Positions 44,001 through 56,000 of a stretch of 64,000 nt of DNA are shown in pieces (within the stretch, counting starts at the first letter, position 1; each line of letters begins with the position of its first letter). The notes under the pieces are model-generated. The model saw nothing but the letters and a program-made list of their open reading frames with translations. It was not told the DNA's origin and did no database searches. The position numbers and the translations under genes are program-made. Source of the stretch: Omphiscola glabra (Eukaryota > Mollusca > Gastropoda > Lymnaeidae); the NCBI GenBank assembly GCA_964017045.1, contig OZ024798.1:6717793-6781792 (forward strand), in the 5' to 3' direction.

Positions 44001-47000
44001 TATGTTAATCTTGATATGGAAGGGCGCTATGTTAATCTTGATATGGAAGGGCGCTATGTTAATCTTGATATGGAAGGGCGTTATGTTAATCTTGATATGG
44101 AAGGGCGCTATGTTAATCTTGATATGGAAGGGTGCTATGTTAATCTTGATATGGAAGGGCGTTATGTTAATCTTGATATGGAAGGGCGTTATGTTAATCT
44201 TGATATGGAAGGGCGTTATGTTAATCTTGATATGGAAGGGCGTTATGTTAATCTTGATATGGAAGGGCGCTATGTTAATCTTGATATGGAAGGGCGCTAT
44301 GATTATCGTGATATGGAAGGGCGCTATGATTATCGTGATATGGAAGGGCGCTATGATTATCGTGATATGGAAGGGCGCTATGATTATCGTGATATGGAAG
44401 GGCGCTATGATTATCGTGATATGGAAGGGCATTATGATTATCGTGATATGGAAGGGCGCTATGATTATCGTGATATGGAAGGGCGCTATGATTATCGTGA
44501 TATGGAAGGGCGCTATGATTATCGTGATATGGAAGGGCGCTATGATTATCGTGATATGGAAGGGCGTTATGTTAATCTTGATATGGAAGGGCGTTATGTT
44601 AATCTTGATATTGGCGTTATGTTAATCTTGATATTGGCGTTATGTTAATCTTGATATTGGCGTTATGTTAATCTTGATATTGGCGTTATGTTAATCTTGA
44701 TATTGGCGTTATGTTAATCTTGATATTGGCGTTATGTTAATCTTGATATTGGCGTTATGTTAATCTTGATATGGAAGGGTGTTATGTTAATCTTGATATT
44801 GGCGTTATGTTAATCTTGATATTGGCGTTATGTTAATCTTGATATTGGCGTTATGTTAATCTTGATATTGGCGTTATGTTAATCTTGATATTGGCGTTAT
44901 GTTAATCTTGATATGGAAGGGTGTTATGTTAATCTTGATATTGGCGTTATGTTAATCTTGATATTGGCGTTATGTTAATCTTGATATTGGCGTTATGTTA
45001 ATCTTGATATTGGCGTTATGTTAATCTTGATATTGGCGTTATGTTAATCTTGATATGGAAGGGTGTTATGTTAATCTTGATATTGGCGTTATGTTAATCT
45101 TGATATTGGCATTATGTTAATCTTGATATTGGCGTTATGTTAATCTTGATATTGGTGTTATGTTAATCTTGATATTGGCGTTATGTTAATCTTGATATTG
45201 GCGTTATGTTAATCTTGATATTGGCGTTATGTTAATCTTGATATTGGCGTTATGTTAATCTTGATATTGGCGTTATGTTAATCTTTTAATCTTGATATGG
45301 AAGGGCGTTATGTTAATCTTGATATGGAAGGGTGTTATGTTAATCTTGATATGGAAGGGCGTTATGTTAATCTTGATATGGAAGGGCGCTATGATTATCG
45401 TGATATGGAAGCGCGTTATGTTAATCTTGATATGGAAGGGCGCTATGTTAATCTTGGTTTCATCCCGGGGGGGGGGGGGAATCCCAAGAAATGCTAGCAA
45501 GAGATAACCAAAATGTTTGTCCTGAGAGATAACCAACATTTGTGTCCTGAGAGATAACCAACATTTTTGTTCTGAGAGATAACAAACATTTTTGTCCTGA
45601 GAGATAACAAACATTTGTGTCCTGAGAGATAACCAACATTTGTGTCCTGAGAGATAACCAACATTTGTGTCCTGAGAGATAACCAACATTTGTGTCCTGA
45701 GAGATAACCAACATTCGTTTCCTGGGAGATAACCAACATTTGTGTCCTGGGAGATAACCAACATTCGTATCCTGGGAGATAACCAACATTCGTATCCTGG
45801 GAGTTAACCAACATTCGTGTCCTGATGTTCTTACATAGCTATGTTTCCAAGTATACTGCAATAAGTATATGCCGGTATTGCAAAAGTAAGGTTGGTATAA
45901 AAACATCATCTTACAGCACTTTTGAAAGCATATCAAAATATCCGTTCTGCTACATGGATATCATTTATTCACCAGATGAAGTCACGGAAGATGGAAAGAT
46001 AATCTTCGCAATACATTTATTTTTATTAATACCCTTTGAATACAACCAATAAATCAACGTGTATTGAATGATTTTGATACGCTATAATTCCAACCTTAGA
46101 GAAAACGAAGATTGGCAGGTCATTGGCGGGGTCAGTATCGTCCAGGGAGTAATCTAAATACGTGTCGTTTGTTCCACTCTTAAGGTCAGTGTTCGCCCCA
46201 AAACATTGGTAGCGGTGTTCACCTGGATGGTAAGATAAGAGGGATATTTAGTAACATTGGTAGCGGTGTTCACCTGGATGGTAAGATAAGAGGGATATTT
46301 AGTAACATTGGTAGCGGTGTTCACCTGGATGGTAAAATAAGAGGGATGTTTAGAAACAATGGTAGCGGTGTTCACCTGGATGGTAAAATAACAAGGATAT
46401 TTATAAACATTGGTAGCGGTGTTCACCTGGATGGTAAAATAAGAGGGATATTTATGCAAATTGGTAGCGGTGTTCACCTGGATGGTAAGATAAGAGGGAT
46501 ATTTATGCAAATTGGTAGCGGTGTTCATCTGGATTTTATGTGTGTCTACTAGTGCGCCCTGGCTCTATAATTGTCTTCTTGAGGGTATCCTATTGGCAAG
46601 AGCGTCTATCCCAACCCTGTGTGTTGGAAGCAGACACTCTTCCTTCCTAGACCAGAGACTTGGTAAATTTAAGTGGGTCATGTCTGTCATGGCCATGGTA
46701 TCAACTAAGGTAAAGTAACACTGCTGTTCCCGATACTCACTAAGATAAAGCAGCACTGCTGTTCCCGCTACTCATCTAATATAAAGCAGCACTGCTGTTC
46801 CCGCTACTCATCTAATATAAAGCAGCACTGCTGTTCCCGCTATTTACCTAAGATAAAGCAGCCCTGCTGATCCCGCTACTCGCCTAAGATAAAGCAACAC
46901 TGCTGTTATCGCCACTCACCTAAGATAAAGCAGCACTGCTGTTATCGCCACTCACCTAAGATAAAGCAACACTGCTGTTATCGCCACTCACCTAAGATAA

Positions 47001-50000
47001 AGCAGCACTGCTGTTATCGCCACTCACCTAAGATAAAGCAACACTGCTGTTATCGCCACTCACCTAAGATAAAGCAGCACTGCTGTTATCGCCACTCACC
47101 TAAGATAAAGCAACACTGCTGTTATCGCCACTCACCTAAGATAAAGCAACACTGTTGTTCCCGGTCACGCATGAAGGTGGACCTGAATGTCACAAAGTTG
47201 AGGTCTGGGATGCCGTCACCACAGAATCTGTCTATTCGATGACGTCTGATGTTATCGAAACAATTTATCTTCTCCTTGTGTTTGGGCTAAGGAAAAAATA
47301 AATTTAAGTGGAATATTTGAATGAGCAGGATGTATGCCTGTAATGAGCAGGAAGTATCCCTGTAATGAGCAGGAAATGTACTCTATTATGAGAAAGTATG
47401 TATCCCTGAAATGAGCAGGAAGTATGCCTGTTGTTACGACCTCATTTCATACGTGTTACGGCTTCCATACGTTACGGCCTACTCTCGTTGTCTAGGATTC
47501 TCATCAGGTCCACACAATGAAACAATTACACTATTAAGTCCACAAATGTGTTACATAACTTAATCCTTTATTCCATTCTATACACAAATGTAATGCCACG
47601 TGGCCAAGAGTTCAGTAATACATAATGACGTTCCTCACTATACAGTTAGGAAACTAAACTTTGACTAACACACGTTCATCAACAAATATCTCGGTCTCTC
47701 TCCCGACTAATCTACACAATGACATTTTATACACGCACTCGTTTATTAATATTTCCCTCTCAACCAATGACCATTCAGCCCACAATAACACAATTCATAA
47801 CACAACTCATGCACCCAAAAGGTGTTCACACTAATAACAATGATTCTCACATTCAAATTCTCACCATGTATGGACAACCTTTCATACCAAGATATCACAC
47901 TAACAAATCATGTTCACAACACCTGTAATGAGCAGGAAGTATGCCGCTGCTGCAAAACACCAATTAACTAAAGTTAAAATTAGGAAACTGACAGGATTAG
48001 ATAGGAATAAACTGACAGCTAATTATAGATAGGAATAAACTGACAGCTAAGTATAGATAGGAATAAACTGACAGCTAAGTATAGATAGGAATAGATTACT
48101 GTGACCATAGAAGCACCGCCAAAATGTTTATGTACACAGAGTCTGGACTATTAGAAGTCTACTGCTACAGGTGTTCTGTTAGAAGTATACTGTTAGATAC
48201 AGTGAATGTAGATGAATACAGCCACTGTTAATTTATTTCGGAAATGGCACAGGAGCCCACCTCCAAAGATAAAAGTCCGCAATCTATATGGTTTGTAATT
48301 TTAATGGCGGAAATCTATTGAACATCCGGGCATTCGCTTAGGCCATTCTCATTAAATGGCTGAAAGACATTAATTAAACATCCGGGTATTCCGTTTGGTA
48401 AATCTCTCAACATCTGTTTGGTACTTAACATCAATGTTACTGTTAGTCCGAATAATGGGTCTTAACCTAGGCGAAAACTGATTTACAACTTCCTATTACG
48501 AAAACGTTTACAAACAAATTGTTACTCTTATATCTATGCTCAAATATTTTGATAGCCGCTATGTCTAAAAATAGTCATGCGATGTGATCTTTTCCGGTGT
48601 TTGAAATAACAAAACCACGTTGAGTGAGGTCTGCTCAGCTGTCAAACAGTTCAACTCAACTATCAAACTGTCCGACTCAGCCATCAAACGGTTTGACTCG
48701 GCTAGCATTTTTCTAATACCGAGCATTTAACACGAGTAACTAGTAGAGTAAGAAAGGGTGTTGAGGGGGCGGGGTACCCTTCCGGGTGGCCAAATACTAT
48801 TTTGTAGTAGTTGGAATGGTAAAAAGATTGGGCCATCACGGGCAGGAATAATCCTAGCTACGCCACTGCGAGAAAACTATTTGAAAAAGACATTTTAAGT
48901 AGCTCTTTTAGTAAAGGCCTACACATATCACCAAAGCACCATAATAGGTCTATTGGTGTCACATTGTGTAACATTCATGTCACATCACCAATTCACCATG
49001 AGTGGCCAAATGGTATAAAAATTGTGTAGCAGTCATATCACTAATTCACCATGAGTGGCCTATTGGTGTCACATTGTGTTACTGTTGCCTCATCCTTTTA
49101 AACACAACGTATCTGTGCTTATTGGAGTAAAGATTATATCATGGTCAAAGATACAAATTATCATTCGATCACTGAGCCGTGGGGTAAAGGAAGTCATTTA
49201 GCCTTCATAAAATACTTATATAACAGACCATTCTGCCAGTGGACCACTTGAGCCCTTAGATCAGGTGTTCTTAACCTGAGGCTATACGGTCACATTGGAG
49301 GTACAGTTATAATCAGTTAAAAGAAAACACGTTGGAAATAGGAGACTGTTGGTTTTTAAAAAGGAATCTATTTTGGACTACTTTCTCTACCCGCTTAGTT
49401 TACCATTTTCAAGTCAGAGGTCAATAGCAATTTCAAACTCCTAACTAAGGCATAGGACACAACCTTCCTTACAACTGGCTCTTCCTAACTAATATATAGG
49501 ACTCAACCATCTTTACAACTGGCTTTTCCTAACTAATATATAGGACACAACCATCTTTACAAATGTCTCTTCTTTACTAAAGCTTAATATTGTCTATTAT
49601 CGATTACCTTGTTACAGCAGACCTTATTATCTGATCTCCTCAACTCAAGCGCCATTTCCACGCTGTACATGTTTAATTTCTTCGAGTCCAGCCTGTGGCG
49701 TGCCAGGAAAGCAGGGTTGGAGAGTATCTCGGAAGATCTGTGTCGGTCAGGGGCCATACACAAGGCTTCTAGGAAATGCTCTCGTGTTACCTGTTGGACG
49801 CCAAATACTGAGTTTTAGTTTATTCGGACAGACGTACTATAGTCAATAAGTTTTTTAAAAATCATAGAACTGAACACCAAGCTAAAAGTTTATGTACACT
49901 TCCTGTCCTGTGGGTGAGATCTTAATGACATGCCTTAACACTAGATCGCTTATGTTTTACAAGCAGTTCCTGTCCTGTGGGTGAGATCTTAATGACATGT

Positions 50001-53000
50001 CTTAACACTAGATTGTTTATGTTTAACAAGCGTATTCAAGTGAATATGAACAATATCAATTATTTTTTGTTAGAAATTGTATGAGCTTGTCAAAACGTTT
50101 GACATAAATAAAATCTACAGTTCAAATCTGTACCAAAATTCAGCCCTGTTAAATCTTGTCAGGAACCAACAATCAAATTTTGTTAAAAGATTTAAATCGT
50201 GAAGAAACCGCTCATCACATCTGATAAACATTAAGCTTTCCAAGGACTTAAAAAAAATGAAGCGAAAAGTGATAATCCATCGTAGTTATGAGATTAAGTC
50301 CACTTCCTGTTGGAATAGATATGCTGAGCACCATTATCATGTTTCAACACACCCTTTTCTCCACACACACAGTCTGTGTCAATGGTCCGTTTCTTGTTTC
50401 TTCATTGTCGGAAAAGTAAATGTTGGCCTCCTCAACAGCCAAAACCCTGGTGGGTAGAGAATAAAGTTACTTAAATGGTTTAATCGTAAGGGATATAGCG
50501 AATCATAGAATGCTCTACTTTTAAATAATATGTCAGTGTTCTTGCTATAGAGAAGTTGGCAAAATTTGAAACTTACTTAAACACGACACACCCACAAGAT
50601 GGCGGGGTCCACAGCAAGGACGGTAACTCTGTCATGGGCCCCTTCTTGGCGGTGTGGAGCAGTCTCGGGCACCTGTCCTCTTTTTGCCTGACCTCGATGA
50701 AATCTAGGTGGTCGAATTTGAGTGAGCCCGTCCCACACGACCCCTGTGCCGAAACCAGGACTTTGGCGCTGTCAAACGCCAGCAACTCATTTGCAATGGA
50801 GACATGAACTGCAATGTAGAACGCCATGGTTTTAGATGACATTCATAAATGCAATCACCTGGTCAATCTTCTCAATCACCTGGTCAATCTTCTTTACATT
50901 CGCCGTTGATAAGTCCTATTTTTGTGGACACACTTGAAAATGGTTCATGTTTTTTTAATATATACATAAGGATTAACACAGTATGACGTGTTTAAATCTG
51001 CAATCAATTATGATCTACTCACAACGGTTTGTAAAGGTTCGGTATATTTATTATATAAGCTCAGAAAATGTATTAAATCAACTCATGGTGACTAGCAAAT
51101 TAATGTTTCTAGGTACGACTTGAGTATAATTATAAAATTTTAATTCTAGTCAAAAGCCAACAAGACTCGAATTCTTTGAATCTAGAATTAACTCAACAAC
51201 ATGGCTATTATTGTTAAATAATTTGGAGCCTCAACTTACCGTGGCATGTCTCTGGTAGTCTCAACTTACCGTGGCATGTCTCTGGTAGTCTCAACTTACC
51301 GTGGCATGTCTCTGGTAGTCTCAACTTACCGTGGCATGTCTCTGGTAGTCTCAACTTACCGTGGCATGTCTCTGGTAGTCTCAACTTACAGTGGCATGTC
51401 TCTGGTAGTCTCAACTTACCGTGGCATGTCTCTGGTAGTCTCAACTTACCGTGGCATGTCTCTGGTAGTCTCAACTTACAGTGGCATGTCTCTGGTAGTC
51501 TCAACTTACTGTGGCATGTCTCTGGTAGTCTCAACTTACAGTGGCATGTCTCTGGTAGCCTCAACTTACAGTGGCATGTCTCTGGTAGCCTCAACTTACA
51601 GTGGCATGTCTCTGGTAGCCTCAACTTACAGTGGCATGTCTCTGGTAGCCTCAACTTACCGTGGCATGTCTCTGGTAGTCTCAACTTACCGTGACATGTC
51701 TCTGGTAGTCTCAACTTACAGTGGCATGTCTCTGGTAGTCTCAACTTACAGTGGCATGTCTCTGGTAGTCTCAACTTACTGTGGCATGTCTCTGGTAGTC
51801 TCAACTTACAGTGGCATGTCTCTGGTAGTCTCAACTTACCGTGGCATGTCTCTGGTAGCCTCAACTTACAGTGGCATGTCTCTGGTAGTCTCAACTTACA
51901 GTGGCATGTCTCTGGTAGCCTCAACTTACAGTGGCATGTCTCTGGTATCCTCAACTTACAGTGGCATGTCTCTGGTAGCCTCAACTTACCGTGGCATGTC
52001 TCTGGTAGTTTAAACTAACGTGGCATGTCTCTGGTAGTCTCAACTTACCGTGACATGTCTCTGGTAGTCTCAACTTACCGTGGCATGTCTCTGGTAGTCT
52101 CAACTTACAGTGGCATGTCTCTGGTAGTCTCAACTTACAGTGGCATGTCTCTGGTAGTCTCAACTTACCGTGGCATGTCTCTGGTAGCCTCAGCTCACCG
52201 TGGTATGCCTCTGGTAGCCTCAACTTACCGTGGTATGTCTGTGGTAGCCTCAGCTCACCGTGGTATGGCTCTGGTAGCCTCAACTTACCTTGGTATGTCT
52301 CTGGTCCAATGTGCCGTCCATCGCTGCCAATGTTTTCACTGAAGTGAAGCAGATACAATGGGGCGTCTGAATTCCTGCTGACCCTGTTCACACCACGGGC
52401 GTTAGTGGGCGGTGTCAGGGTGTTGATGCACACGTCATCGGGGGCGGGTATGGCATACCCTAAAGTAAAATAATCCAAAATGTGGGTTCTTTCTATATGT
52501 TGAGACTGACTTTCGCTTTCACCTATTTGTTATATTAATGTATGTTTGACATTCCATCATTTAGCTGTCATATATCAAACAGTATTGTGATCGGTTAGTG
52601 AAATAATGCACACATCGCTCCATAGATGCATTGATTAGCAGACATGTTTATGATGTAGACATAAGAGCAGAACTAAGAGGTCTAATCAGTGATGCAGTTA
52701 GTGTAGTACCACCCACTGGTGTAGAAAGGGGGTGTGGAGGGGGCGGTTCGCCACGAACGGCACTCTTTTTTTATTTATAAGCAGGGGCGGCATTTTTGAC
52801 CAACTGCAAAGTTTTTTTCGTCTAAGAGTGGTGGCAAAAATTTTGGCTTGCCCCAGGCGGCACTAATCCTAGTTACGCCAATGGTGTCACCCGGACGGGG
52901 CAAAATAATTTCCGTTCAATTGCACGAAAAAACAACTGCGGAAGCACCGAATATGCCGACCCTGACAAACGAGGGGAAAAATATATCTCGGGAATGTTTC

Positions 53001-56000
53001 AGATGTATACATTCAGTTTGTTTCAGATGTATACATTCAGTTTGTTTCAGATGTATACATTCAGTTTGTTTCAGATGTATACATTCAGTTTGTTTCAGAT
53101 GTATACATTCAGTTTGTTTCAGATGTATACATTCAGTTTGTTTCAGATGTATACATTCAGTTTGTTTCAGATGTATACATTCAGTTTGTTTCAGATGTAT
53201 ACATTCAGTTTGTTTCAGATATATACATTCAGTTTGTTTCAGGTGTATACATTCAGTTTGTTTCAGATTTATACATTCAGTTTGTTTCAAATGTATACAT
53301 TCAGTTTGTTTCAGGTGTATACATTCAGTTGGTTTCAGATGTATACATTCAGTTTGTTTCAGATGTATACATTCAGTTTGTTTCAGATGTATACATTCAG
53401 TTTGTTTCAGATGTATACATTCAGTTTGTTTCAGATGTATACATTCAGTTTGTTTCAGATGTATACATTCAGTTTGTTTCACATGTATACATTGAGTTTG
53501 TTTCAGATGCATACATTCAGTTTGTTTCAGATGTATACATTCAGTTTGTTTCAGATGTATACATTCAGTTTGTTTCAGATGTATACATTCAGTTTGTTTC
53601 AGATGTATACATTCAGTTTGTTTCAGATGTATACATTCAGTTTGTTTCTGATGTATACATTCAGTTTGTTTCAGATGTATACATTCAGTTTGTTTCAAAT
53701 GTATACATTCAGTTAGTTTCAGATGTATACAATCAGTTTGTTTCAGATGTATACATTCAGTTTGTTTCAGATGTATACATTCAGTTTGTTTCAGATGTAT
53801 ACATTCAGTTTGTTTCAGATGTATACATTCAGTTAGTTTCACATGTATACATTCAGTTTGTTTCAGATGTATACATTCAGTTTGTTTCAGATGTATACAT
53901 TCAGTTTGTTTCAGATGTATACATTCAGTTTGTTTCAGATGTATACATTCAGTTTGTTTCAGATGTATACATTCAGTTTGTTTCAGATGTATACATTCAG
54001 TTTGTTTCAGATGTATACATTCAGTTTGTTTCAGATGTATACATTCAGTTAGTTTCAGATGTATACATTCAGTTTGTTTCAGATGTATACATTCAGTTTG
54101 TTTCAGATGTATACATTCAGTTTGTTTCAAATGTATACATTCAGTTTGTTTCAGATGTATACATTCAGTTTGTTTCAAATGTATACATTCAGTTTGTTTC
54201 AAATGTATACATTCAGTTTGTTTCAAATATATAAATTCAGTTTGTTTCAAATGTATACATTCAGTTTGTTTCAAATGTATACATTCAGTTTGTTTCAAAT
54301 GTATACATTCAGTTTGTTTCAAATGTATACATTCAGTTTGTTTCAAAGGTATACATTCAGTTTGTTTCAAATGTATACATTCAGTTTGTTTCAAATATAT
54401 AAATTCAGTTTGTTTCAAATGTATACATTGAGTTTATTTCAAATGTATACATTCAGTTTGTTTCAGATGTATACATTCAGTTTGTTTCAGATGTATACAT
54501 TCAGTTTGTTTCAAATGTATACATTGAGTTTATTTCAAATGTATACATTCAGTTTGTTTCAGATAATGAGAGGAACGTTTCAAGTAGCTTAGATGGTGAT
54601 TTAAAGACGGTAAGAAGCACTAAGTGCCTTATGATATGGCGATTGGATATAATAGCAGGGCATTTCAACTGGCGGCCCACGTGTGGCCTTCAGAAACATA
54701 TTTGTATGGACGCTAAACATTAGCAAAGCTTAGAACAAAAGAGATAACATCACCAGTAGCTTGGGAAACAGTACCGGTATCAAACTTTCAGCTTGTAGAA
54801 CTATATTTAAGTATTAATTGTATGTACTGATCTGTTCATAAAGAACAGTAATATGTATGATGGTATTAGGTTAATGATTATTGTTAAGCATTATCATGTA
54901 CATTTATTCTGTTGAGTTCATTACATATACTTTACACCTAAGAGAGATAGATAGAGAGATGTAGAAATGGATAGGGAGGCAGAAAGAGGGGGTTAGACGA
55001 TACCGGAAAGAGGTAGACAGAGAGAGGGGGGGGGGAGTTGGGATGTGAGAAAGATGAGAGTGAAATAAGTTGATATAGAGTATTTAAGGGAGGATGAGAG
55101 TGAGAGAGTGAATGAGGCTAATAGAGAGTATGTGAAAGTGGGAGTGAGAGAGAGAGATTAGTTTAAAGGAACTTTAGACTATCTCTTGAAGTATCATATA
55201 AACAAAAACACCAAAATGACACTATTCACACTGGATTGACCTACTTTCTACGTGTCCGGCAAGGAATAAAAAAATACAGGAAAGTACCAAGGTGGTCACC
55301 TGACAAAAGTGCATCAAGTGTCGTCCAAATGTTTGTGTTGTGTCAAGGAAGTACACTGATAGACAGGGAGTACATTGATGGGCAGGAAGAACACTGATAT
55401 GCAGGAAGTACACTAATAGGCGGGAAGATAGACAGGAAGTACACTGGTAGGCAGGAAGTACACTGATAGGTAGGAAGTACACTGATAGGCAGGAAGATAG
55501 ACAGGAAGTACACTGATAGGCAGGAAGTACACTGATAGGCAGGAAGTACATTGATAGGCAGGAAGTACAATGATAGGTAGGAAGTACACTGATAGGCAGG
55601 AAGTACACTGATAGGCATGAAGTACACAAATAGGCAGGAAGTACACTGATAGGTAGGAAGTACACTGAAAGGCAGGAAGTACACCGATAGGCAGGAAGTA
55701 CACTGATAGGCAGGAAGTACACTGATAGACAGGAAGTACACTGATAGGTAGGAAGTACACTGATAGGCAGGAAGTACACTGATAGGTAGGAAGTACACTG
55801 ATAGGCAGAAAGTACAATGATAGGTAGGAAGTACACTGATAGGCAGAAAGTACAATGATAGGCAGGAAGTACACTGATAGGCAGGAAGTACTTTTATCTC
55901 ATTGTTATTGAAACTAACGGCCCATTTGTAAAATCGCGACATGCCTTAATTGTAACATTGTATGATAACGTTCAATGTAGGTGCATCATTTTAATGTATG

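Noticed and set aside
43449..44648. Frames of 327-390 codons, such as DMEGRYVNL repeats
   Set aside because: The 27-bp tandem repeat is open in three frames; it lies in an intron between two phase-matched exons of gene C.
51214..51984. 256-codon frame of LRLPETCHC repeats as an independent gene
   Set aside because: It is the exon 2 donor array. Only the first ten or so units are continuous with an exon, and there only as a possible alternative extension.
52916..54418. 500-codon frame of KQTECIHL repeats
   Set aside because: Artefact of the 24-bp array in gene C intron 1; four overlapping frames are equally open.
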